Part shown: piece after piece, positions 1 to 12,627 of the stretch | Numbering within the stretch: position 1 is the stretch's first letter | Layout: each line of letters begins with the position of its first letter | Origin: Liolophura sinensis | Lineage: Eukaryota > Mollusca > Polyplacophora > Chitonida > Chitonidae | Reading direction: 5' to 3' | DNA length: 64,000 bases | Assembly: GCF_032854445.1 (NCBI RefSeq) | Contig: NW_027018034.1 | Coordinates: forward strand, 47,467-111,466 | Position numbers and translations under genes: made by a program | Notes under the pieces: generated by a model | The model's database searches: none | The model's input: only the letters and a program-made list of their open reading frames with translations | Told to the model about the DNA's origin: nothing

Positions 1-1
1 G

Positions 2-3000
2 ATGCGGATTGGGCCAGTCCATCTCCAGCTGTTGAAAAATTGCAAATTTCCTTGGTTTCCATGGAGTAAGAGCCGTTGCTGGGCACGTGATTATGACATA
101 AATGATCATTTAATTGCCGCTACAGCCACAAGTATTGGTCGGAGAGCAACGCGGTTTGCACCATTCTATTTCTCGTCAAAAAATACGTCGGATTAGTCTC
201 TTATCACAGCATTGGAACAGTTTTTTCCAGTTTTGGACTTTTGTCTGTTCTTTTTGTTAATTGAAATCGGCTACACTGTACTATGTACCATCGCCACTGG
301 TCATTACTATATTCAACTTTTCACTATAAGTTATGTGCCCTTCGGTAGCCCAGAAGACGTCAAATCTTTGGGCCAAGCCCATATAACTCACCCAGCAATT
401 GTCTTACTTCTAAGTCCAAGACAATCTCAATGTCTTTATCTACAAGTAGAAAAACCACATACCATTTGTTACTAGAAAACAAAAGGTATTTGATACAGTC
501 TGCTGTAAAATGTACAATTGAACACTGACTCACATCAATAAGGTGCCAAAAGACGCGGAATTGGGCCAGGCATCTCAAGCTGTTGAAAAATTTGCAAATT
601 TCCTTGGTTTCCATGGATTAAGAGCCGTTGCTGGGCACGTGATTATGACATAAATGATCATTTAATTGTCGCTACAGCCAAAAGTATTGGTTGGAAAGCA
701 ACGCAGTTTGCACCATTTTGATTTCTCGTCACAAATACGTCGGATTAGCCTCTTACAAACCGCATTGCAAACAGTTTTTCCAGTTTTGGACTTTTGCCTG
801 GTCTTTTTGTAATTGAAATCGGCTACACCTGTACTATGTACCATCGCGACTGGTCATTACTGTATTCAACTTTTCACTATAAGCTATGTTGCCCTTCGGT
901 AGCCCAGAAGACGTCAAATCTTGGGCCAAGCCCATTTAACTCACCAGCAATTGTCTTACTTCTAATTCGAAGACAATCTCAATGTCTTTATCTACATGTA
1001 GAAAAATCACACCATTTGTGTCTAGAAAACACAAGGTACTTGATACAGTCCCTGCTGTAAAAGTACAATTGAACACTGACTCACATCAATAAGGTGCAAA
1101 AAGATGCGGATTGGGCCAGGCATCTCCCAGCTGTTGACAAATTGCAAATTTCCTTGTTTCCATGGAGTAAGAGCCGTTGCTGGACACGTGATTATGACAT
1201 AAATGATCATTTAATTGTCGCTACAGCCACAAGTATTGGTCGGAGAGCAACGCGGTTTGCACCCATTCGATTTCTCGTTACAAAATACGTCGGATTAGTC
1301 TCTTATCAACAGCATCGGAACAGTTTTTCCAGTTTTGGACTTTTGCCTGGTCTTTTGTTAATTGAAATCGGCTACACTGTACTATGTACCATCGGCACTG
1401 GTCATTACTATATTCAACTTTTCACTATAAGTTATGTGCCCTTCGGTAGCCCAGAAGACGTCAAATCTTTGGGCCAAGCCCATTTAACTCACCAGCAATT
1501 GTCTTACTTCTAAGTCCAAGACAAACTCAATGTCTTTATCTACATGTAGAAAAACCACACCATTTGTGTCTAGAAAACACAAGGTACTTGATACAGTCTG
1601 CTGTAAAAAGTACAATTGAACACTGACCCACATCAATAAGGTGCAAAAAGATGCGGAATTGGGCCAGGGATCTCCAGCTGTTGACAAATTGCAAATTTCC
1701 TTGGTTTCCATGGAGTAAGAGCCGTTGCTGGGCACGTGATTATGGACATAAATGATCATTTAATTTTTTGCCACAGCCAAAAGTATTGGTCGGAGAGCAA
1801 TGCAGTTTGCATCATTCGATTTCTCGTCACAAAATACGTCGGATTAGCCTCTTACAAACCGCATTGGAACAGTTTTTCCAGTTTTGGACTTTTGCCTGTT
1901 CTTTTTGTTAATTGAAATCGGCTACACTGTACTATGTACCATCCCGACTGGTCTTTACTATATTCAACTTTTCACTATAAGTTATGTGGCCCTTCGGTAG
2001 CCCAGAAGACGTCAAATCTTTGGGCCAAGCCCATATAACTCACCCAGCATTTGTCTTACTTCTAAGTCAAGACAATCTCAATGTCTTTATCTACAAGTAG
2101 AAAAACCACACCATTTGTTACTAGAAAACACAAGGTATTTGATACAGTCTGCTGTAAAAAGTACAATTGAACACTGACTCACATCAATAAGGTGCCAAAA
2201 GACGCGGAAATGGGCCAGGCATCACCAGCTGTTGAAAATTGCAAATTTCCTTGGTTTCCATGGAGTAAGAGCCGTTGCTGGGCACGTGATTATGACATAA
2301 ATGATCATTTGATTGTCGCTACAGCCAAAAGTATTGGTCGGAAAGCAACGCAGTTTGCACCATTTGATTTCTCGTCACAAAATACGTCGGATTAGCCTCT
2401 TACAAACCGCATTGCAACAGTTTTTCCAGTTTTGGACTTTTGCCTGGTCTTTTTGTTAATTGAAATCTGCTATACTGTACTATGTATTATCGCGACTGGT
2501 CATTACTGTATTCAACTTTTCACTATAAGCTATGTGCCCTTCGGTAGCCGAAGACGTCAAATCTTTGGGCCAAGCCCATTTATCTCACCCAGCAAATGTC
2601 TTACTTCTAAGTCCAAGACAATCTCAATGTCTTTATCTACATGTAGAAAAACCACATTATTTGTATCTAGAAAACACAAGGTACTTGATACAGTCTGCTG
2701 TAAAAAGTACAATTGAACACTGACTCACATCAATAAGGTGCCAAAAAGATGCGGAATTGGGCCAGGCATCTCCAGCTGTTGAAAAATTGCAAATTTCTTT
2801 GGTTTCCATGGAGTAAGAGCCGTTGCTGGGCACGTGATTATGACATAAATGATCATTTAATTGTCGCTGCAACCAAAAGTGTTAGTCAGACAGCAAAGCC
2901 GTTTGCACCATTCGATTCTCGTTACAAAATACGTCGGATTAGTCTCTTATCAACAGCATTGGAACAGTTTTTCCAGTTTTGGATTTTTGCCTGGTCTTTT

Positions 3001-6000
3001 TGTTAATTGAAATCGGCTACACTGTACTATGTACCATCGCGACTGGTCATTACTATATTCAACTTTTCACTATAAGTTATGTGCCCTTCGGTAGCCCAGA
3101 AGACGTCAAATCTTTGGGCCAAGCCCCTTTAACTCACCCAGCAATTGTCTTAATTCTAATTCGAAGACAATCTCAATGTCTTTATCTACATGTAGAAAAA
3201 CCACACCATTTGTGTCTAGAAAACACAAGGTACTTGATACAGTCTGCTGTAAAAAGTACAATTGAACACTGACTCACATCAATAAGGTGCCAAAAGATGC
3301 GGAATTGGGCCAGTCATCTCCAGCTGTTGAAAAATTGCAAATTTCCTTGGTTTCCATGGAGTAAGAGCCGTTGCTGGGCACGTGATTATGACATAAATGA
3401 TCATTTAATTGTCGCTACAGCCAAAAGTATTGGTCGGAAAGCAACGCAGTTTGCACCATTTGATTTCTCGTCACAAAATACGTCGGATTAGCCTCTTACA
3501 AACCGCATTGCAACAGTTTTTCCAGTTTTGGACTTTTGCCTGTTCTTTTTGTTAATTGAAATCGGCTACACTGTACTATGTACCATCGCCACTGGTCATT
3601 ACTGTATTCAACTTTTCACTATAATCTATGTGCCCTTCGATACCCCAGAAGACGTCAAATCTTTGGGCCAAGCCCATTTATCCCACCCAGCAAATGTCTT
3701 ACTTCTAAGTCGAAGACAATCTCAATGTCTTTATCTACATGTAGAAAACCACATTATTTGTATCTAGAAAACACAAGGTACTTGATACAGTCTGCTGTAA
3801 AAAGTACAATTGAACACTGACCGACATCAATAAGGTGCCAAAAGATGCGGAATTGGCCAGGCATCTCCAGCTGTTGAAAAATTGCAAATTTCTTTGGTTT
3901 CCATGGAGTAAGAGCCGTTGCTGGGCACGTGATTATGACATAAATGATCATTTAATTGTCGCTACAACAAAAAGTGTTAGTCAGACAGCAACGCCGTTTG
4001 CACCATTCGATTTCGCGTCACAAAATACGTCGGATTAGCCTCTTACAAACAGCATTGCAACAGTTTTTCCAGTTTTGGACTTTTGCCTGGTCTTTTTGTT
4101 AATTGAAATCGGCTACACTGTACTATGTACCATCGCGACTGGTCATTACTGTATTCAACTTTTCACTATAAGTTTAGTGCCCTTCGGTAGCCCAGAAGAC
4201 GTCAAATCTTTAGGCCAAGCCCATTTAACTCACCCAGCAATTGTATTACTGCTAAGTCGAAGACAATCTCAATGTTATTATCTACATGTAGAAAAACCAC
4301 ACCATTTGTGTCTAGAAAACACAACGTACTTGATACAGTCTGCTGTAAAAAGTACAATTGAACACTGACTCACATCAATAAGGTGCAAAAAGATGCGGAA
4401 TTGGGCCAGGCATCTCCAGCTGTTGACAAATTGCAAATTTCCTTGGTTTCCATGGAGTAAGAGCCGTTGCTGGCACGTGATTATAACATAAATGATCATT
4501 CAATTTTCGCCACAGCCACAAGTATTGGTCGGAGAGCAATGCTGTTTGCACCATTCGATTTCTCGTCACAAATACGTCGGATTAGCCTCTTACAAACAGC
4601 ATTGGAACAGTTTTTCCAGTTTTGGACTTTTGCCTGTTCTTTTTGTTAATTGAAATCGGCTACACTGTACTATGTACCATCGCGACTGGTCATTACTATA
4701 TTCAACTTTTCACATAAGTTATGTGCCCTTCGGTAGCCCAGAAGACGTCAAATCTTTGGGCCAAGCCCATATAACTCACCCAGCAATTGTCTTATTTCTA
4801 AGTCCAAGACAATCTCAATGTCTTTATCTACAAGTAGAAAAACCACACCATTTGTTACTAGAAAACACAAGGTATTTGATACAGTCTGCTGTAAAAAGTA
4901 CAATTGAATACTAACTCACATCAATAAGGTGCCAAAAGACGCGGAATTGGGCCAGGCATCTCCAGCTGTTGAAAATTTGCAAATTTCCTTGGTTTCCATG
5001 GATTAAGAGCCGTTGCTGGGCACGTGATTATGACATAAATGATCATTTAATTGTCGCTACAGCCAAAAGTATTGGTCGGAAAGCAACGCAGTTTGCACCA
5101 TTTGATTTCTAGTCACAAAATACGTCGGATTAGCCTCTTACAACCGCATTGCAACAGTTTTTCCAGTTTTGGACTTTTGCCTGGTCTTTTTGTTAATTGA
5201 AATCGGCTACACTGTACTATGTACCATCGCCACTGGTCATTACTGTATTCAACTTTTCACTATAAGCTATGTGCCCTTCGATACCCCAGAAGACGTCAAA
5301 TCTTTGGGCCAAGCCCATTTATCTCACCCAGCAAATGTCTTACTTCTAAGTCGAAGACAATCTCATTGTCTTTATCTACATGTAGAAAAACCACATTATT
5401 TGTATCTAGAAAACACAAGGTACTTGATACAGTCTGCTGTAAAAAGTACACTTGAACACTGACTCACATCAATAAGGTGCCAAAAGATGCGGAATTGGGC
5501 CAGGCATCTCCAGCTGTTGAAAAATTGCAAATTTCTTTGGTTTCCATGGAGTAAGAGCCGTTGCTGGGCACGTGATTATGACATAAATGATCATTTAATT
5601 GTCGCTACAACCAAAAGTGTTAGTCAGACAGCAACGCCGTTTGCACCATTCGATTTCGCGTCACAAAATACGTCGGATTAGCCTCTTACAAACAGCATTG
5701 CAACAATTTTTCCAGTTTTGGACTTTTGCCTGGTCTTTTTGTTAATTGAAATCGGCTACACTGTACTATGTACCATCGCGACTGGTCATTACTGTATTCA
5801 ACTTTTCACTATAAGTTTAGTGCCCTTCGGTAGCCCAGAAGACGTCAAATCTTTAGGCCAAGCCCATTTAACTCACCCAGCAATTGTATTACTGCTAAGT
5901 CGAAGACAATCTCAATGTTATTATCTACATGTAGAAAAACCACACCATTTGTGTCTAGAAAACACAACGTACTTGATACAGTCTGCTGTAAAAAGTACAA

Positions 6001-6035
6001 TTGAACACTGACTCACATCAATAAGGTGCAAAAAG
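2..6035 (+). repeat. Subfamily I, first copy of an 11-unit HOR (about 6.03 kb)
   Basis: Units start at 2, 553, 1104, 1651, 2202, 2749, 3297, 3845, 4393, 4939 and 5487. Units 1-8 match units 12-19 one for one. Markers: GTAAAATGTAC at the end of unit 1 and of unit 12; a GGTTGGAAAGC and ATGGATTAAG pair in units 2 and 13; GGCCAGGGATC with CATCATTCG and ATCCCGACT in units 4 and 15; GCGGAAATGGGCC in units 5 and 16; TTAATTCTAATTCG in units 6 and 17; CCAGTCATCTCC in units 7 and 18; and TAAGTTTAGTG with TGTTATTATC in units 8 and 19. Within the block, units at 3845 and 5487 are also near-copies (spacing 1642 bp, three units). Unit lengths vary (546-551) more than in later blocks because of scattered single-base indels. 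Confidence 0.85.
4973..4986. other. 14-bp palindrome AAATTTGCAAATTT in a subset of units
   Basis: One extra T relative to most units converts the AATTGCAAATTT segment into a perfect 14-bp palindrome. The same form occurs in the units starting at 6585, 14275, 19765 and 21412. It is a lineage marker arising from run-length variation rather than a conserved site. Confidence 0.5.
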
Positions 6036-9000
6036 ATGCGGAATTGGGCCAGGCATCTCCAGCTGTTGACAAATTGCAAATTTCCTTGGTTTCCATGGAG
6101 TAAGAGCCGTTGCTGGGCACGTGATTATAACATAAATGATCATTCAATTTTCGCCACAGCCACAAGTATTGGTCGGAGAGCAACGCGGTTTGCACCATTC
6201 TATTTCTCGTCAAAAAATACGTCGGATTAGTCTCTTATCAACAGCATTGGAACAGTTTTTCCAGTTTTGGACTTTTGTCTGTTCTTTTTGTTAATTGAAA
6301 TCGGCTACACTGTACTATGTACCATCGCGACTGGTCATTACTATATTCAACTTTTCACTATAAGTTATGTGCCCTTCGGTAGCCCAGAAGACGTCAAATC
6401 TTTGGGCCAAGCCCATATAACTCACCCAGCAATTGTCTTACTTCTAAGTCCAAGACAATCTCAATGTCTTTATCTACAAGTAGAAAAACCACACCATTTG
6501 TTACTAGAAAACACAATGTATTTGATACAGTCTGCTGTAAAATGTACAATTGAACACTGACTCACATCAATAAGGTGCCAAAAGACGCGGAATTGGGCCA
6601 GGCATCTCCAGCTGTTGAAAATTTGCAAATTTCCTTGGTTTCCATGGATTAAGAGCCGTTGCTGGGCATGTGATTATGACATAAATGATCATTTAATTGT
6701 CGCTACAGCCAAAAGTATTGGTTGGAAAGCAACGCAGTTTGCACCATTTGATTTCTCGTCACAAAATACGTCGGATTAGCCTCTTACAAACCGCATTGCA
6801 ACAGTTTTTCCAGTTTTGGACTTTTGCCTGGTCTTTTTGTTAATTGAAATCGGCTACACTGTACTATGTACCATCGCCACTGGTCATTACTGTATTCAAC
6901 TTTTCACTATAAGCTATGTGCCCTTCGGTAGCCCAGAAGACGTCAAATCTTTGGGCCAAGCCCATTTAACTCACCCAGCAATTGTCTCACTTCTAATTCG
7001 AAGACAATCTCAATGTCTTTATCTACATGTAGAAAAATCACACCATTTGTGTCTAGAAAACACAAGGTACTTGATACAGTCTGCTGTAAAAAGTACAATT
7101 GAACACTGACTCACATCAATAAGGTGCAAAAAGATGCGGAATTGGGCCAGGCATCTCCAGCTGTTGACAAATTGCAAATTTCCTTGGTTTCCATGGAGTA
7201 AGAGCCGTTGCTGGGCACGTGATTATGACATAAATGATCATTTAATTGTCGCTACAGCCACAAGTATTGGTCGGAGAGCAACGCGGTTTGCACCATTCGA
7301 TTTCTCGTTACAAAATACGTCGGATTAGTCTCTTATCAACAGCATCGGAACAGTTTTTCCAGTTTTGGACTTTTGCCTGGTCTTTTTGTTAATTGAAATC
7401 GGCTACACTGTACTATGTACCATCGGCACTTGTCATTACTATATTCAACTTTTCACTATAAGTTTAGTGCCCTTCGGTAGCCCAGAAGACGTCAAATCTT
7501 TGGGCCAAGCCCATTTAACTCACCCAGCAATTGTCTTACTTCTAAGTCGAAGACAATCTCAATGTCTTTATCTACAAGTAGAAAAACCACACCATTTGTG
7601 TCTAGAAAACACAAGGTACTTGATACAGTCTGCTGTAAAAAGTACAATTGAACACTGACCCACATCAATAAGGTGGAAAAAGATGCGGAATTGGGCCAGG
7701 GATCTCCAGCTGTTGACAAATTGCAAATTTCCTTGGTTTCCATGGAGTAAGAGCCGTTGCTGGGCACGTGATTATGACATAAATGATCATTTAATTTTTG
7801 CCACAGCCAAAAGTATTGGTCGGAGAGCAATGCAGTTTGCATCATTCGATTTCTCGTCACAAAATACGTCGGATTAGCCTCTTACAAACAGCATTGGAAC
7901 AGTTTTTCCAGTTTTGGACTTTTGCCTGTTCTTTTTGTTAATTGAAATCGGCTACACGGTACTATGTACCATCCCGACTGGTCATTACTATATTCAACTT
8001 TTCACTATAAGTTATGTGCCCTTCGGTAGCCCAGAAGACGTCAAATCTTTGGGCCAAGCCCATATAACTCACCCAGCAATTGTCTTACTTCTAAGTCCAA
8101 GACAATCTCAATGTCTTTATCTACATGTAGAAAAACCACACCATTTGTTACTAGAAAACACAAGGTATTTGATACAGTCTGCTGTAAAAAGTACAATTGA
8201 ACACTGACTCACATCAAAAAGGTGCCAAAAGACGCGGAAATGGGCCAGGCATCTCCAGCTGTTGAAAATTCGCAAATTTCCTTGGTTTCCATGGAGTAAG
8301 AGCCGTTGCTGGGCACGTGATTATGACATAAATGATCATTTGATTGTCGCTACAGCCAAAAGTATTGGTCGGAAAGCAACGCATGTTTGCACCATTTAAT
8401 TTCTCGTCACAAAATACGCCGGATTAGCCTCTTACAAACCGCATTGCAACAGTTTTTCCAGTTTTGGACTTTTGCCTGTTCTTTTTGTTAATTGAAATCG
8501 GCTACACTGTACTATGTACCATCGCGTCTGGTCATTACTGTATTCAACTTTTCACTATAAGCTATGTGCCCTTCGGTAGCCCAGAAGACGTCAAATCTTT
8601 GGGCCAAGCCCATTTATCTCACCCAGCAAATGTCTTACTTCTAAGTCGAAGACAATCTCAATGTCTTTATCTACATGTAGAAAAACCACATTATTTGTAT
8701 CTAGAAAACACAAGGTACTTGATACAGTCTGCTGTAAAAAGTACAATCGAACACTGAACCACAGCAATAAGGTGCCAAAAGATGCGGAATTGGGCCAGGC
8801 ATCTCCAGCTGTTGAAAAATTGCAAATTTCTTTGGTTTCCATGGAGTAAGAGCCGTTGCTGGGCACGTGATTATGACATAAATGATCATTTAATTGTCGC
8901 TACAACCAAAAGTGTTAGTCAGACAGCAAAGCCGTTTGCACCATTCGATTTCTCGTTACAAAATACGTCGGATTAGTCTCTTATCAACAGCATCGGAACA

Positions 9001-10429
9001 GTTTTTCCAGTTTTGGACTTTTGCCTGGTCTTTTTGTTAATTGAAATCGGCTACACTGTACTATGTACCATCGCGACTGGTCATTACTATATTCAACTTT
9101 TCACTATAAGTTATGTGCCCTTCGGTAGCCCAGAAGACGTCAAATCTTTGGGCCAAGCCCCTTTAACTCACCCAGCAATTGTCTTAATTCTAATTCGAAG
9201 ACAATCTCAATGTCTTTATCTACATGTAGAAAAACCACACCATTTGTGTCTAGAAAACACAAGGTACTTGATACAGTCTCCTGTAAAAAGTACAATTGAA
9301 CACTGACTCACATCAATAAGGTGCCAAAAGATGCGGAATTGGGCCAGTCATCTCCAGCTGTTGAAAAATTGCAAATTTCCTTGGTTTCCATGGAGTAAGA
9401 GCCGTTGCTGGGCACGTGATTATGACATAAATGATCATTTAATTGTCGCTACAGCCAAAAGTATTGGTCGGAAAGCAACGCAGTTTGCACCATTTGATTT
9501 CTCGTCACAAAATACGTCGGATTAGCCTCTTACAAACCGCATTGCAACAGTTTTTCCAGTTTTGGACTTTTGCCTGTTCTTTTTGTTAATTGAAATCGGC
9601 TACACTGTACTATGTACCATCGCCACTGGTCATTACTGTATTCAACTTTTCACTATAAGCTATGTGCCCTTAGATACCCCAGAAGACGTCAAATCTTTGG
9701 GCCAAGCCCATTTATCCCACCCAGCAAATGTCTTACTTCTAAGTCGAAGACAATCTCAATGTCTTTATCTACATGTAGAAAAACCACATTATTTGTATCT
9801 AGAAAACACAAGGTACTTGATACAGTCTGCTGTAAAAAGTACAATTGAACACTGACCGACATCAATAAGGTGCCAAAAGATGCGCAATTGGGCCAGGCAT
9901 CTCCAGCTGTTGAAAAATTGCAAATTTCTTTGGTTTCCATGGAGTAAGAGCCGTTGCTGGGCACGTGATTATGACATAAATGATCATTTAATTGTCGCTA
10001 CAACCAAAAGTGTTAGTCAGACAGCAACGCCGTTTGCACCATTCGATTTCGCGTCACAAAATACGTCGGATTAGCCTCTTACAAACAGCATTGCAACAGT
10101 TTTTCCAGTTTTGGACTTTTGCCTGGTCTTTTTGTTAATTGAAATCGGCTACACTGTACTATGTACCATCGCGACTGGTCATTACTGTATTCAACTTTTC
10201 ACTATAAGTTTAGTTGCCCTTCGGTAGCCCAGAAGACGTCAAATCTTTAGGCCAAGCCCATTTAACTCACCCAGCAATTGTATTACTGCTAAGTCGAAGA
10301 CAATCTCAATGTTATTATCTACATGTAGAAAAACCACACCATTTGTGTCTAGAAAACACAACGTACTTGATACAGTCTGCTGTAAAAAGTACAATTGAAC
10401 ACTGACTCACATCAATAAGGTGCAAAAAG
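6036..10429 (+). repeat. Subfamily I, second copy of the 11-unit HOR (first 8 units)
   Basis: Units start at 6036, 6585, 7134, 7683, 8232, 8782, 9331 and 9880 and reproduce the order and markers of the units from 2 to 4392. The offset is about 6.03 kb. The match breaks down after the unit at 9880: the next unit (10430) resembles a mixture of units 9-10 of the first copy (GTTGACAAATTG at its start, GATTTCTAGTC further in), so about one unit is missing relative to copy 1. Most lengths are exactly 549 here. Confidence 0.82.
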
Positions 10430-12627
10430 ATGCGGAATTGGGCCAGCATCTCCAGCTGTTGACAAATTGCAAATTTCCTTGGTTTCCATGGAGTAAGAGC
10501 CGTTGCTGGGCACGTGATTATGACATAAATGATCATTTGATTGTCGCTACAGCCAAAAGTATTGGTCGGAAAGCAACGCAGTTTGCACCATTTGATTTCT
10601 AGTCACAAAATACGTCGGATTAGCCTCTTACAAACCGCATTGCAACAGTTTTTTTCCAGTTTTGGACTTTTGCCTGGTCTTTTTGTTATTGAAATCGGCT
10701 ACACTGTACTATGTACCATCGCCACTGGTCATTACTGTATTCAACTTTCACTATAAGCTATGTGCCCTTCGATACCCCAGAAGACGTCAAATCTTTGGGC
10801 CAAGCCCATTTATCTCACCAAGCAAATGTCTTACTTCTAAGTCGAAGACAATCTCATTGTCTTTATCTACATGTAGAAAAACCACACCATTTGTATCTAG
10901 AAAACACAAGGTACTTGATACAGTCCTGCTGTAAAAAGTACTATTGAACACTGACTCACATCAATAAGGTGCCAAAAGATGCGGGAATTGGGCCAGGCAT
11001 CTCCAGCTGTTGAAAAATTGCAAATTTCTTTGGTTTCCATGGAGTAAGAGCCGTTGGCTGGGCACGTGATTATGACATAATGATCATTTAATTGTCGCTA
11101 CAACCAAAAGTGTTAGTCAGACAGCAACGCCGTTTGCACCATTCCATTTCGCGTCACAAAATACGTCGGATTAGCCTCTTACAAACCGCATTGCAACAGT
11201 TTTTCCAGTTTTGGACTTTTGCCTGTTCTTTTTGTTAATTGAAATCGGCTACACTGTACTATGTATCATCGCCACTGGTCATTACTGTATTCAACTTTTC
11301 ACTATAAGCTATGTGCCCTTAGATACCCCAGAAGACGTCAAATCTTTGGGCCAAGCCCATTTATCCCACCCAGCAAATGTCTTACTTCTAAGTCGAAGAC
11401 AATCTCAATATCTTTATCTACATGTAGAAAAAACCACATTATTTGTATCTAGAAAACACAAGGTACTTGATACAGTCCTGCTGTAAAAAGTACAATTGAA
11501 TACTGACTCACATCAATAAGGTGCCAAAAGACGCGGAATTGGGCCAGGCATCTCCAGCTGTTGAAAATTGCAAATTTCCTTGGTTTCAATGGATTAAGAG
11601 CCGTTGCTGGGCACGTGATTATGACATAAATGATCATTTAATTGTCGCTACAGCCAAAAGTATTGGTCGGAAAGGCAACGCAGTTTGCACCATTTGATTT
11701 CTCGTCACAAAATACGTCGGATTAGCCTCTTACAAACCGCATTGCAACAGTTTTCCAGTTTTGGACTTTTGCCTGTTCTTTTTGTTAATTGAAATCGGCT
11801 ACACTGTACTATGTACCATCGCCACTGGTCATTACTGTATTCAACTTTTCACTATAAGCTATGTGCCCTTCGATACCCCAGAAGACGTCAAATCTTTGGG
11901 CCAAGCCCATTTATCTCACCCAGCAAATGTCTTACTTCTAAGTCGAAGACAAACTCAATGTCTTTATCTACATGTAGAAAAATCACATAATTTGTATCTA
12001 GAAAACACAAGGTACTTGATACAGTCTGCTGTAAAAAGTACACTTGAACACTGACCGACATCAATAAGGTGCCAAAAGATGCGCAATTGGGCCAGGCATC
12101 TCCAGCTGTTGAAAAATTGCAAATTTCTTTGGTTTCCATGGAGTAAGAGCCGTTGCTGGGCACGTGATTATGACATAAATGATCATTTAATTGTCGCTAC
12201 AACTAAAAGTGTTAGTCAGACAGCATCGCCGTTTGCACCATTCGATTTCGCGTCACAAAATACGTCGGATTAGCCTCATACAAACAGCATTGCAACAGTT
12301 TTTCCAGTTTTGGACTTTTGCCATTTCTTTTTGTTAAATGAAATCGGCTACACTGTACTATGTACCATCGCCACTGGTCATTACTTTATTCAACTTTTCA
12401 CTATAAGTTTAGTGTCCTTCGGTAGCCCAGAAGACGTCAAATTTTTAGGCCAAGCCCATTTAACTCACCCAGCAGTTGTCTTACTGCTAAGTCGAAGACA
12501 ATCTCAATGTCTTTATCTACATGTAGAAAAACCACACCATTTGTGTCTAGAAAACACAAGGTACTTGATACAGTCTGCTGTAAAAAGTACAATTGAACAC
12601 TGACCGACATCAATAAGGTGCCAAAAG
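9880..12627 (+). repeat. Five-unit segment, left copy of a tandem duplication (2748 bp)
   Basis: Units start at 9880, 10430, 10979, 11531 and 12079. They match 12628-15372 unit for unit. Shared private markers include ATGCGCAATTGG at the start, TGCCCTTAGATACC with CAATATCTTT in the third unit, AAATCACATAATTTG in the fourth, and GCCATTTCTTTTTGTTAAATG in the fifth. The left copy carries a run of single-base indels absent from the right copy (for example GGCCAGCATC, TTTTTTTCC, GCGGGAATT, CCGTTGGCTG, CATAATGATC, CAGTCCTGCTG), concentrated at about 10200-11700. This looks like consensus error rather than biology. Confidence 0.9.

Noticed and set aside
5718-6011. Recurrent 97-codon frame with a hydrophobic start (LDFCLVFLLIEIGYT) as a small membrane protein
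   Set aside because: Its only upstream start is TTG within TTTTGGAC, there is no ATG, and it is the right half of the longer satellite frame interrupted by TAG.
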